Part shown: in pieces, positions 27,531 through 36,813 of the stretch
Layout of the letters: each line of letters starts with the position of its first letter
Position numbering within the stretch: position 1 is the first letter of the stretch
Assembly (NCBI GenBank): GCA_019233755.1
Contig: JAFAMD010000066.1
Coordinates: 1 to 64,000, forward strand
Direction: 5' to 3'
DNA length: 64,000 nt
Source of the DNA: Acidobacteriaceae bacterium
GTDB lineage: Bacteria > Acidobacteriota > Terriglobia > Bryobacterales > Bryobacteraceae
Notes under the pieces: generated by a model
Told to the model about the DNA's origin: nothing
The model's database searches: none
What the model saw: only the letters and a program-made list of their open reading frames with translations
Program-made: the position numbers and the translations under genes

Positions 27531-30200
27531 TTACTGATCGGTGAGAGCCTTGAGTGGCGGTATGCGGGCGGCCCGACGCGCCGGCACTAGACACGCAGCA
27601 AGAGCGATGACAGCGACCATGCTGGTAGAAATGGCGAGGATCGCGGGACTATGAGCAGCCACATGGAACAGAACCGCTTCGATGGCACGCCCGGTTGCCC
27701 AAGCTCCGCATAAGCCAACCGCTATGCCAAAGGCCAGCAATCGTAAAGCAAGCGAGAAGAATTGCCATTGGATTCTCTCGGGCCGTGCTCCCAAAGCGAT
27801 GCGAATCGCAATTTCCCTTCGTCGTTGAGCGACGGCATAGCTCAACACGCCATACGTTCCTACGGTAATGAGAAGCAGAGCTATTGCGGAGAATATACCG
27901 CTGAGCAATGCCGGAGCGCGGCGGTCGAGCAAGCTCGCCGAGATGCGATCATTCATCGATTGGATCGCATTGACGGCCAGATCGGGATCGATTTGCCGGA
28001 CCGCGTGCTGCAATACCGCTTTCAGGGACTCCGGCCTGACGCCTCCGCGAAGCACGACGAAGATATTGAAGTCCGGGCGGTAGATATACGGATAGTAGAC
28101 AGCGCCCTGCGCTGTGTCGTCGGTCAGGCCCGCCTGCTTGATGCTGCCAACCACGCCAACCACAGTGAACCCGTCGGCACTCTTGCCCGGTTCAATACCT
28201 TGAAAGATGCGCCGGCCTAGCGGATTTGCATTTGGCCAATTATAACGGGCGAAGTCCTCATCGACGACACACGTTCGCACGTTCCTCTCGGAATCCTCGG
28301 ACGTAAGAAATCGGCCAGCGCGCAGCGAGAATCCCATGGCTTGAAAGTAATCGCCGGAGACGCCATAAGCGTAGGAGCCTCGCGGTGATTCTCCAGGCCG
28401 AAGAACATGGCCTTCGGCAACAGCCGCGCTTATGCCGTTGTTGCCGCTGAAAGGAATATTGGTGGCAAGACCAATGGCTGAGACTCCAGGCTGCCGACGA
28501 AGTTCATCGACGAGCCTGTCGGCGTACACGAGGCCCGCTGAAGGTGAGGAATAGCGATTCCCCACCAACGAGATCTGGCCGGCGATTGTGTGATCGGGCC
28601 GGAATCCCGGAGAGACGTCCATCGTGCGCTTCAAACTGAGACCCAACAGGCCGGCGCCCGCCAGGAGAACAAACCCCAAGGCGATTTGGGCAGCGACGAA
28701 GGAATGATGCAGAATCAGGGTGGCCCGACCTGCGGTTCCGGCACGCGATTCAGTTTGCAGTGCCTCAGCCAGATGGGGCCGAAGATTGAACCAGGCGATC
28801 GGCAGTGCAAGTATCACGCCCAGCACGATAGATGCAGTCAGAGCAATCGTCGCCAATCGCGCATCAAGGGTAATATAACTGCCAAAAGGCAGGCGGTCTG
28901 CGCCCAAAGCAGTAACCAGCCGAATTCCGGCCGAGGCGACCGCAAGCGACAGCAAGTCTCCCAAAAAGACCAGCAGGATGGTCTCGACAAATGCTTCAGC
29001 AAGGATACGGGTTGCGTTCGCGCCAAGGGCCCGGCGTACAGCTATCTCTTTCGACCGGCTGCTTGCACGGACAAGAAGCAAGTTGACCAGGTTGACGAGG
29101 CCAATCAGGAGAAGGGTGAATGCACCTGCTTGCAGCAGCAGCAGAATTGGACGGATCGCCGCCACCTGATCGACGTGCAACGAGATTACGGGAGAACGGA
29201 ACCCGGCGGCGGCGATCATTTTTGCCTGAGGATCATTCCTTTCCAATGACGTATTTTGGGCGTCCATTTGCGATTGCGCCTGAGCGAGAGTTGCACCCGG
29301 GCGTAGTCGCGCGATCATCTGGATCACGTTGCCACCTGAGTGCCGCTGTACCGGCAGGCGTTCTTCGGGGCTTGAGGAAAGCGGCAGATATAACTGCGCT
29401 TTCGAGGAGAGGAAATGAAAATCCCTCGGCAATACTCCGACAACAATCCTCGGAATACTGTCCACCCAGACCGTCCGTCCTATCACATGCGGATCGGCGT
29501 GGAAATGTTGCCGCCAATATTCGTCAGCGAGAATGACGACACGATCAGTTTGTTCCTCCATCTCGGCATCCGTGAACCCGCGTCCCATTGCAGGACCGAC
29601 GCCAACGGTAGTGAAGAAGTCCGGAGAAATCCGCGTAATCTGATCGCGCGCAGTTGAACCCGGCGCTCCGACGATGGCGGTTCCGAAAGCGTAAATAGAC
29701 AACGAGCTGAAAGCGGGAATGGCACCCCGGCGTTCGTAGTAGTTGGTTATCGAAGAGCCATCCCGTTCGACGCCCGCTTTTGGATAGGTGTTGAAGATGG
29801 TGACGAGCCGGCTGGCTTCGGGAAATGGCAAGGGACGAACGAGAATTGCGTCGATGACTGCGAAAATTGTGAGATTCGCGCCGAGACAGAGCGCAAGGGT
29901 AAGAAGCGCAGTTACCGTAAACGCCGGCGTCTTGCGCAGCCATCGCCCGGCATAGCGCAGATTGCGGGAAAGTTCGTCGAATGGCTGTAGACCGCGAGCC
30001 TCACGGCAATCGTCTTTTATGCTGTTCAGTCCTCCGATGTCGAGGCGAGCGCGCCGATACGCCTCTTCGCGTGATAATCCAAAGCGGATGAGATCCTGCG
30101 CGTAATGTTCGATGTGAGAGTGCAACTCCTCTGTCATGCCGTTTTCAAATTCGGAACGTGATTTGAGAACACGAAGCAGAGAACGAAGGCGGCGGAGCAT
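27531..30200 (-). CDS. ADOP-type ABC permease (acidobacterial duplicated permease)
   Basis: 889-residue MacB/FtsX-type permease. The N-terminal cytoplasmic stretch (SEFENGMTEELHSHIEHYAQDL, about 15-80) is typical of acidobacterial ADOP proteins. A first helix (FTVTALLTLALCLGANLTIFAVIDA) leads to a large MacB-type extracytoplasmic domain. Three helices follow, with the FtsX signature around SSRSKEIAVRRALGANATRI. The whole unit is then repeated, with a second signature AQRRREIAIRIALGARPERI near the C-terminus. No ATPase gene is adjacent, which is usual for ADOPs. It is one base away from padR and almost surely co-transcribed. The exported substrate is unknown. Confidence 0.93.
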   Translation of the reverse strand: MLRRLRSLLRVLKSRSEFENGMTEELHSHIEHYAQDLIRFGLSREEAYRRARLDIGGLNSIKDDCREARGLQPFDELSRNLRYAGRWLRKTPAFTVTALLTLALCLGANLTIFAVIDAILVRPLPFPEASRLVTIFNTYPKAGVERDGSSITNYYERRGAIPAFSSLSIYAFGTAIVGAPGSTARDQITRISPDFFTTVGVGPAMGRGFTDAEMEEQTDRVVILADEYWRQHFHADPHVIGRTVWVDSIPRIVVGVLPRDFHFLSSKAQLYLPLSSSPEERLPVQRHSGGNVIQMIARLRPGATLAQAQSQMDAQNTSLERNDPQAKMIAAAGFRSPVISLHVDQVAAIRPILLLLQAGAFTLLLIGLVNLVNLLLVRASSRSKEIAVRRALGANATRILAEAFVETILLVFLGDLLSLAVASAGIRLVTALGADRLPFGSYITLDARLATIALTASIVLGVILALPIAWFNLRPHLAEALQTESRAGTAGRATLILHHSFVAAQIALGFVLLAGAGLLGLSLKRTMDVSPGFRPDHTIAGQISLVGNRYSSPSAGLVYADRLVDELRRQPGVSAIGLATNIPFSGNNGISAAVAEGHVLRPGESPRGSYAYGVSGDYFQAMGFSLRAGRFLTSEDSERNVRTCVVDEDFARYNWPNANPLGRRIFQGIEPGKSADGFTVVGVVGSIKQAGLTDDTAQGAVYYPYIYRPDFNIFVVLRGGVRPESLKAVLQHAVRQIDPDLAVNAIQSMNDRISASLLDRRAPALLSGIFSAIALLLITVGTYGVLSYAVAQRRREIAIRIALGARPERIQWQFFSLALRLLAFGIAVGLCGAWATGRAIEAVLFHVAAHSPAILAISTSMVAVIALAACLVPARRAARIPPLKALTDQ

Positions 30201-30201
30201 G

Positions 30202-30540
30202 CTAGACCTCCTCGGAGGTCGTGTTTAGGGCCGCGCTAATGGCAGATACTAAACGGTTCCAGCCGGCAGTTTCTTCTCGAAGGCGGCGGCGGCCAGCGGC
30301 AGTTAGTGTGTAATATTTCGCGCGGCGGTTATTCTCGCTTTGGCCCCACTCGGCAGCGATAAGGCCCTGGTGCTCCAAACGGTAGAGAGCCGGGTACAAA
30401 GAGCCTTGCGGAATCTCTAGAGCCTCACCTGAGATTTGCCTGATGCGCAACAAGACGCCATATCCGTGCAACGGATTTAGAGACACCGCCTTAAGGATCA
30501 GCATGTCCAGTGTCCCTGGAAGTAGTTCGGATTTTTCCAT
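30202..30540 (-). CDS. PadR family transcriptional regulator
   Basis: 112-residue winged-helix repressor. The family pattern LLPGTLDMLILKAVSLNPLHGYGVLLRI, then LEIPQGSLYPALYRLEHQGLIAAEWG and RAKYYTLTAAGRRRL is intact; the C-terminal dimerisation helix is short, as in class s-PadR. It is the first gene of a two-gene unit with the ADOP permease. A perfect palindrome six bases before its ATG overlaps the Shine-Dalgarno, which strongly suggests autorepression relieved by an unknown ligand. Confidence 0.95.
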   Translation of the reverse strand: MEKSELLPGTLDMLILKAVSLNPLHGYGVLLRIRQISGEALEIPQGSLYPALYRLEHQGLIAAEWGQSENNRRAKYYTLTAAGRRRLREETAGWNRLVSAISAALNTTSEEV

Positions 30541-30546
30541 TATACT

Positions 30547-30567
30547 CTTCCTAGTCTATCTAGGAAG
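30547..30567. promoter_or_regulatory. palindromic operator, probably for PadR
   Basis: Perfect inverted repeat with arms CTTCCTAG and CTAGGAAG around a 5-base centre. It ends six bases upstream of the padR ATG on the minus strand. The arm nearest the gene carries AGGAAG, which at this spacing is the padR Shine-Dalgarno, so a bound repressor would cover both operator and ribosome-binding site DNA. The binding protein is inferred from position. Confidence 0.7.
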
Positions 30568-30810
30568 ATATCAACGCTTCGCCTAGTCAGGCAAGTGGAA
30601 GGTCCAACCTAACAATTTGGCGTGGGGATCTACGCGAAACACGCGACCTGTATCGAGCACGAATATCAGGAACTTACGGACGTGGCTGGTTGGTCGGCAA
30701 CCCGTAAACTGGACCAAAAATCGGCGAAACGCCGGCCAATATCCCTATGGCCCATGATCCAGGCCATGTTAATTTGAGGAACGATTCAGAGAGGAAATGT
30801 TTAGACCTTC

Positions 30811-31785
30811 ATGAAACCGTTGGGAGTTCTCGTGGGCATGGTCCTGGCGTGTGGCGTCTCAAAGCCAATCGCAAAAAACGAGTCAGAGGCCGTAGTGCGC
30901 GGCCCTGCCTGGCAGCCATCACAGGGCCATACACAGGTGCCCATATGGCCGGGAGCCGCACCCGATTCGCAGCGCGTCACGAAGGCTGAAGCGACAGAGA
31001 CGGGTGGCTCAATCGCTGGCAGGCCGGCAATTGGAGTGACTAACGTCTCGCGCCCTACCATGACAGTCTATTCGCCAAAGGGGAAGAATACAGGGGCCGC
31101 CGTGATTGTCTTCCCTGGCGGCGGGTACCAGATTTTAGCTATTGATCTGGAAGGTACTGAGGTATGTGATTGGCTGACAGCGAACGGTATCACGTGTGTC
31201 CTGCTGAAGTACCGTGTTCCGCATTCAGGACCGTATTGGAATCAGCGATGTGGTTGTTACACCAATACGAAATCATCAATGGCACTGGTAGATGCGCAGA
31301 GGACGCTGGGGTTGGTGCGCCTCCGTGCCGCATAGTGGCATATCGATCCACACAAGATTGGAGTGCTTGGATTCTCGGCAGGCGGGCATCTTGTTGCAGC
31401 GGTAAGCACGCACTTGGAAAAACGCTTGTATGCAGATATAGATGAGGCCGATAGAGTAAGCTGCCGCCCGGATTTTGCGGTGGCTCTTTATCCGGGACAC
31501 ATCTGGACGTACGACGATGACAAACTTCAGTTGAATCCAGAGCTTCATTTCACCAAACAGACGCCGCCTACGTTCTTGCTGCAAGCCGAGAACGATGACG
31601 TTGATAGTATCAATCACTCGTTGGTTTACTACATCGCGCTAAAGAATGCCCGTGTTTTCGTTGAGATGCACTTGTATGCCGAGGGCAAGCATGCATTTGG
31701 GCTGCGGCCCACGAAGCTTCCAATAACGCGCTGGCCCCAATTGATGCAAACCTGGCTTCAAACGATCGGGATCATATTGCAGTGA
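30811..31785 (+). pseudogene. alpha/beta hydrolase (esterase) interrupted by an in-frame amber codon
   Basis: A single reading frame of 325 codons is broken only by TAG at 31333-31335. Upstream part: signal-like start (MKPLGVLVGMVLACGVSK), then VPIWPGAAPDSQ, AAVIVFPGGGYQILAIDLEG with the oxyanion-hole GGG, and ALVDAQRTLGLVRLRAA. Downstream part continues at once as WHIDPHKIGVLGFSAGGHLVAAV (nucleophile serine) and ends with EGKHAFGLR (catalytic histidine). The family normally has glutamate at the stop (AAEWHIDP), so a GAG-to-TAG change is the simplest explanation. It resembles secreted xylan/acetyl esterases. Alternatives are a sequencing error or stop-codon readthrough. The 243 bases before it (30568-30810) hold no gene that I can see. 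Confidence 0.8.
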
Positions 31786-31959
31786 ATGTCGCGCGAAGCC
31801 CCAGCCGTCGTCTGGTCTAGACAGGAAAAAATGGTCGGCGAACTGGAAGTCGACCTGAAGCGGGCCGGTCTGCGCGATGGGTCGCGAGTAGTCGCCAGTG
31901 CATTGCTGATCGATCAAAACCGAATTGCCGCATTGCGCCCGGATCCGGCTAACCCGTAG
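31786..31959 (+). CDS. doubtful small ORF (57 aa) after the broken esterase
   Basis: An ATG directly abutting the esterase stop (TGA-ATG) opens a 57-residue frame that ends with TAG at 31959. It starts MSREAPAVVWSRQEKMVGEL and has no known motif. Because it begins exactly where the hydrolase ends it could be coupled to it, but it may equally be a remnant or chance. The remaining bases to 32078 form the promoter region of the antiporter gene, with no other feature seen. Confidence 0.25.
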   Translation: MSREAPAVVWSRQEKMVGELEVDLKRAGLRDGSRVVASALLIDQNRIAALRPDPANP

Positions 31960-32078
31960 GCTCAGGCTGGCTGCGGCCGCGAAGCTCATGAGATAGGTTC
32001 TAGTGCTTTAAAATTACCGCCTGCTAGTCTGGCCGAAACCACGATTGGGAATTCTTCATCTTCACTCGAACGCTTTCT

Positions 32079-34370
32079 ATGACCAGCATCTTCTCTGGAA
32101 AATTTTTTCAACAGGCTCGGTCGTTCGCCGGATACAGCTTGTTGCTAGGCGGCGTTATTGGCATCTATTTATTGATTTGCGCTTACGGCCGTACTCTTTC
32201 TGCGCCGGTTCTGTCAGTTCCTATGGACAACGGCGGGGCCGTGTCGCAGATACACGTCAATGACTTTGTTCATGTGCTTCTCGCACTGCTGCTTGTTATT
32301 GCCGCGGCGCGAACTCTAGGCGCAATTTTTCGTTTTATTCACCAGCCGCCGGTTGTGGGTGAAATGATCGCCGGTATCTTACTGGGTCCTTCCCTGTTAG
32401 GACGTGTCGCGCCGGGCTTTGCGTCCTACATTCTGCCCCACTCCATAGCGCCCTTGCTCAACGCCATCTCGCAGGTCGGCGTGATCTTGTACATGTTCTT
32501 GGTCGGTTTGGAACTGGACGTTTCTGGCCTCCGAAATAGGGCGCGCTCCACCATCTTGATCTCTCACGCAAGCATAGTGACTCCCTTCCTGCTCGGCGCC
32601 GGCGTGGCACTGGTGCTCTATCCCCGGCTCTCCAACAGGAGTGTCTCTTTCATAGCCTTTTCTCTGTTTCTGGGGGTCTCGATGTCGGTGACGGCCTTTC
32701 CGGTACTGGCCAGAATATTAACCGACAGGGGCATCCACAAAACGAAAATGGGCACACTGACACTGGCCTGTGCCGCCATCGACGACGTGAGTGCGTGGTG
32801 CCTGCTGGCATTCGTTGTAAGCATCACGCAGGCACAAGCAGGCAGCGGATGGCCGACATTACTCATGGCCTTTGGCTACATTACAGTGATGTTAGTCGTT
32901 GTTCGTCCCGCAGTAATTCGACTAACTAGCCTGATTGACCGGAGAGGCCGGCTTACCCAGGGCGTACTTGCCTTTGTTCTCCTTGCCATTCTCCTTTCCT
33001 CCATTGCGACCGAATGCATAGGGATTCATTCCATTTTTGGAGCTTTCATCTTGGGCGCAATCATTCCCCATGGCAGCTCCCTTGCCCGCGATCTAACCGG
33101 CAAACTGGAGGATTTTGTGATTGTGTTCCTTCTTCCAGCCTTTTTTGCTTTCACAGGTTTGCGAACTCAAATCGGCCTGGTAAATGGCGCGGAGCAGTGG
33201 ATCTTCTGCGGCCTCATTATTCTGGTTGCATCTTTGGGTAAGTTCGGTGGAAGCGCTTTGGCCGCTAAGTTCAGTGGCCTGGGCTGGCGCGATGCGTCGG
33301 CGCTGGGGATTCTAATGAACACCCGCGGACTGATGGAACTTATCGTTTTGAACATCGGGTTGGAACTGCACGTCATCTCGCCGACCTTGTTCGCCATGCT
33401 GGTGCTCATGGCCCTGGCTACCACCCTTGCCACCACCCCCGTTTTGCATTTCATCACTCCACGGCACCGGCTGGAAGACGAGGCCAATGCAATCGAGGCA
33501 GCATCACAACTCGCTGCGGCTGCAAATGACCGTTCCGGCACTTTGGTCCCCGTTTCAAATGGAAATGGGGTTGAAAATTTGCTGGATCTCGCCTTGAGTC
33601 TGACCGCCGCCGAGGCCCCGCCGCCGCGCGTTCTGGCGATGGTCCGAACCGAGGTGACAGGTGTGGGCTCCGGCGTAAAGCAGGTAGAGGAGTTACCCCC
33701 ATCACGTTTACCTGTGCTGGCGGCGGCACTCGATGCCGCTTGGTCGCGTGGAACAGTGATTATCCCGCAAGCCGTATTTACGACAGATCCGGTGAGAGAG
33801 ATCGTCGAAGCCGCGGAGCAATCACAGGTAAGATGGCTCCTACTTGAATCAAGAAGGTCCATGCTGGGCCGATACACAAAGCGCGGTGTAGTTAGTAAGG
33901 TTCTGGAACGCGCCGCGCGGCTGCCTGTAAAGGTTGCTGTTGTGCTCCCGTCTCCGCCACTGGCAAACACCCGAATCACCTGCCTGGTCGATGCAGCGAA
34001 GGATGGTGCCTCGGTGCTGGAGCTAGCCATGCAAATTGCCCGCAGCCGGCAGCAGAATGTTCAGGTGCGTTTCATTACCCCCGCCGATCACGGTGAGGCA
34101 GATCCAACGGTACAGGCAGCGAAAGATAACTGGCAGAAAGAACTGGCGGGCAGCCTGGAAACTTCGTCGGTTGTTGTCTCCGCTGCCGACCACCTCGTTG
34201 CTGCTGTGCCGGAGGGACTCATCGTGATCGGGAAAGATATCGTCGACAGATGGCAAGTCAACTTCGACCAGCTTACGAAGAGCCGAAGCATCATAGTGGT
34301 GCAAGGTTCCGGCACGGAATTGACCTCTCCTACCACCTATCCGCTGCAATTGGAACCCGTACCTGCTTAG
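32079..34370 (+). CDS. CPA2-type cation:proton antiporter with C-terminal UspA-like region
   Basis: 763 residues. After a first helix (SLLLGGVIGIYLLICAYG) comes a 12-helix Na+/H+ or K+/H+ exchanger domain of the KefB/NapA type (about 55-460): HQPPVVGEMIAGILLGPSLLG, ISQVGVILYMFLVGLELD, VSMSVTAFPVLARILTDRG and ACAAIDDVSAWCLLAFV with the adjacent acidic residues of the ion site. ALGILMNTRGLMELIVLNIG closes it. The C-terminal 280 residues look like degenerate universal-stress-protein domains, not a TrkA-N domain. Likely a role in ion or pH homeostasis; the ion is not determinable. It stands alone. Confidence 0.88.
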   Translation: MTSIFSGKFFQQARSFAGYSLLLGGVIGIYLLICAYGRTLSAPVLSVPMDNGGAVSQIHVNDFVHVLLALLLVIAAARTLGAIFRFIHQPPVVGEMIAGILLGPSLLGRVAPGFASYILPHSIAPLLNAISQVGVILYMFLVGLELDVSGLRNRARSTILISHASIVTPFLLGAGVALVLYPRLSNRSVSFIAFSLFLGVSMSVTAFPVLARILTDRGIHKTKMGTLTLACAAIDDVSAWCLLAFVVSITQAQAGSGWPTLLMAFGYITVMLVVVRPAVIRLTSLIDRRGRLTQGVLAFVLLAILLSSIATECIGIHSIFGAFILGAIIPHGSSLARDLTGKLEDFVIVFLLPAFFAFTGLRTQIGLVNGAEQWIFCGLIILVASLGKFGGSALAAKFSGLGWRDASALGILMNTRGLMELIVLNIGLELHVISPTLFAMLVLMALATTLATTPVLHFITPRHRLEDEANAIEAASQLAAAANDRSGTLVPVSNGNGVENLLDLALSLTAAEAPPPRVLAMVRTEVTGVGSGVKQVEELPPSRLPVLAAALDAAWSRGTVIIPQAVFTTDPVREIVEAAEQSQVRWLLLESRRSMLGRYTKRGVVSKVLERAARLPVKVAVVLPSPPLANTRITCLVDAAKDGASVLELAMQIARSRQQNVQVRFITPADHGEADPTVQAAKDNWQKELAGSLETSSVVVSAADHLVAAVPEGLIVIGKDIVDRWQVNFDQLTKSRSIIVVQGSGTELTSPTTYPLQLEPVPA

Positions 34371-34448
34371 TTACCCACAGAGCGCCAGCACTCCTGAAAA
34401 TGATGCATCTCGGTCAGGCAGAAACCCGGCGGCTGATAAGCTGCAGCC

Positions 34449-35675
34449 ATGAGTTCCTCCCGAAGGGATTTTCTGGCGGCCGCAACGGGTGTTGCGGCTG
34501 CATCACTCGGTAACCGCCTGCGCGCGCAATCGCCGGCCGCATTTGTCCGGACACGCGGCAAAGATCTGATCAATCCGGTAGGAGAGAGATTGCGCCTGCG
34601 AGGCATTAACCTCGGAAACTGGTTCGAGCCCGAAGGTTATATGTTCCTCTTCGAAGGAGGCCCGCAGTCTCCGCGCGAAATTGAGGCTTTTTTCAACGAG
34701 CTTGTCGGCCCTGCCGCAGCGCAGGAATTTTGGAGCCGGTATAGACAGCAATACATCACCAAAGCGGATATCGATGCGCTTGCCCGTTCCGGATTCAACT
34801 CCGTGCGCATTCCGCTCCACTACAGGTCCTTTCTGCCTGGCAGCCGTGCCGGATTCGAGACTCTGGACCCCATCATCGCTGCCTGCCGCGACGCCAGGCT
34901 GTGGGTGATTCTGGACCTGCATTGCGCTCCGGGAGGCCAGACGGGAACAAACATTGACGATAGCTGGGGCTATCCTTGGCTATACGACAGTCCCCAGGAT
35001 CAGCAACTGTCATGCGATGTTTGGAAACACATCGCGCAGCATTATCGCGACGAGCCAACCGTGCTTGGCTACGACCTGCTGAATGAGCCCATTCCGCATT
35101 ATCCCCGCCTGCAGCAATACAACCGCGATCTTGAGCCGGTCTACCGCCGCATTGCCGCTGCTATCCGCGAGGTCGACGGGAATCACGTTCTGATTCTCGG
35201 CGGCGCGCAGTGGGACTCGAATTTTCAGGTCTTCGGTCCGCCCTTCGACTCCAATTCCATGTACACCTTTCACAAGTATTGGGTGCCGCCGAAGCAGGAG
35301 GCCGTCCAGCAGTACGTGGATTTCAGAGAGCGCTACAACGTTCCGATCTGGCTCGGCGAGTCTGGCGAAAACAACGACGACTGGATCGCGCAGTTCGTGC
35401 ACGTGCTCGAAGTCAACGAGATTGGATGGTGTTTCTGGCCGTACAAGAAGATGGAGAAGAGTTCGTGCGTTCGATCGGTCCCCAAGCCGCAGTACTGGGA
35501 TGAAATCACCCGGTTTGCGAGCATGCCCTCCGGCACGGGGAATGCCGAAAAGCGAATCGCTGCCCGGCCCTCAACCGATCAATCGCGCGCAGCGCTCGAA
35601 AGTCTGCTCGAAAATATCCGTTTCGAGAACTGCCGCGCGAACGCCGGCTACCTGCATGCTCTGGGTTTGGGCTAG
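34449..35675 (+). CDS. Tat-exported glycoside hydrolase family 5 (cellulase-like)
   Basis: 408 residues starting with a twin-arginine signal (SSSRRDFLAAATGVAAASLG). GH5 barrel motifs: RLRGINLGNWFEPEG, FNSVRIPLHYRSF, LWVILDLHCAPGGQTG, GYDLLNEPIPHYP with the acid/base glutamate, and VPIWLGESGENNDDW with the nucleophile glutamate. The overall pattern suits an endo-beta-glucanase or exo-beta-1,3-glucanase-like enzyme. Its last four bases overlap the end of the converging YihY gene. Confidence 0.92.
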   Translation: MSSSRRDFLAAATGVAAASLGNRLRAQSPAAFVRTRGKDLINPVGERLRLRGINLGNWFEPEGYMFLFEGGPQSPREIEAFFNELVGPAAAQEFWSRYRQQYITKADIDALARSGFNSVRIPLHYRSFLPGSRAGFETLDPIIAACRDARLWVILDLHCAPGGQTGTNIDDSWGYPWLYDSPQDQQLSCDVWKHIAQHYRDEPTVLGYDLLNEPIPHYPRLQQYNRDLEPVYRRIAAAIREVDGNHVLILGGAQWDSNFQVFGPPFDSNSMYTFHKYWVPPKQEAVQQYVDFRERYNVPIWLGESGENNDDWIAQFVHVLEVNEIGWCFWPYKKMEKSSCVRSVPKPQYWDEITRFASMPSGTGNAEKRIAARPSTDQSRAALESLLENIRFENCRANAGYLHALGLG

Positions 35676-36673
35676 CCCGCCTTGCGGGTGACGCCGGCCT
35701 TCCGCTGGCCGATCGCCTCCATTCGTTCGAGTTCCGCGTTGTACTCGCATCCGATCAGTGCGATGCAGGCGATCAGATAGAGCCAGATCAGCAGGACAAT
35801 CACCGTTCCCATACTGCCGTAGAAGAAGTTGTAGTTCGCCAGATGTCCTACGTACCAGGCGAAGCTGCCTGTCGAGATCAACCAAAGAATGGTTGCCACC
35901 AACGCTCCTGGCCAGACTCGCATAAATCGCGACCGCCGTACTCCCCGCAGGCGCGGCGGCTCCGGTCTGTGATTTGGGCCGAAATAGTACAAAAGCCCGG
36001 TTACAAACGTGGTGGCGCAAAACGCAAGCAAAACCTCTGTGATACGCCACAGAATTTCGATGGACGCGCTGATTTCATAGATCCCCGCGCCGTGGATGAC
36101 TGCTCGCTCTATCCGTTTTCCGAAGAGAATCAACGCGGACGCGCCCACCGCCGGAAACGCGACGATCAGCACCAGGAAGATTGCCATCCCGCGCTGCTTT
36201 AAGAAGGGTCGTCCCGAGGGGATGCGAAAAGCAGCCTGAAACCCCTCCATCAGGCTCATCATCGCGCCCGATCCCGCCCAAAGCGAAAGCAGGACCGCCG
36301 CTACAGGCACGGAAATCGGTTTCGCGCCTCCCGTCAGCCGGGACAGTACCAGGTCCTCAGCGCCCGGCGGCACCACATTTTTCACAAAATTGGCGATCAC
36401 CCGCACCACGGCTTGCGCGTTCACGTGGATCAGGATCGAGGTGAGCGTGGTCAAAATCGGGAACAGGGAGAGCAGAAAGGAGTACGCCGCGCCTTTGGCG
36501 ATCCCGAAGCAGTTATCTTCGTACGCCGCAATCAATGCCCGGCGAAGCAGCCAGAAGGTCCGCGCAAAGAAGGGGGATTCGATGACAAGCGTTTCCGGTT
36601 GTGAGCCGGTCGGCTCCGTTCCCGCCACTGTGCGCACGCTGTCAGCCAAATATCGCTCCTTGCTTGCGATCAT
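35672..36673 (-). CDS. YihY/BrkB family inner-membrane protein
   Basis: 333 residues from the ATG at 36673; the open frame extends to 36814 but would then overlap the divergent peptidase start. Family signatures are ALIAAYEDNCFGIAKGAAYSFLLSLFPILT near the start, then about six membrane helices including VPVAAVLLSLWAGSGAMMSLMEGFQ, GMAIFLVLIVAFPAVGASALI and GSMGTVIVLLIWLYLIACIALIGCEYNAEL. The family was once called ribonuclease BN, but members are membrane proteins of unsettled function, perhaps transport. The C-terminus is basic. Confidence 0.88.
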   Translation of the reverse strand: MIASKERYLADSVRTVAGTEPTGSQPETLVIESPFFARTFWLLRRALIAAYEDNCFGIAKGAAYSFLLSLFPILTTLTSILIHVNAQAVVRVIANFVKNVVPPGAEDLVLSRLTGGAKPISVPVAAVLLSLWAGSGAMMSLMEGFQAAFRIPSGRPFLKQRGMAIFLVLIVAFPAVGASALILFGKRIERAVIHGAGIYEISASIEILWRITEVLLAFCATTFVTGLLYYFGPNHRPEPPRLRGVRRSRFMRVWPGALVATILWLISTGSFAWYVGHLANYNFFYGSMGTVIVLLIWLYLIACIALIGCEYNAELERMEAIGQRKAGVTRKAG

Positions 36674-36813
36674 AGCGGAAAGAAATGATCGGCGACCATC
36701 CCGGTAATCGGCGCGGGAAGCCGGCTTTGCTATTCTGACACTTTCAGCGCCCTCTCCCCGCCCATCGCGCCCTTGAAAGCAATAAGATCGCGCGAGAGGT
36801 GCCCATACAGACA

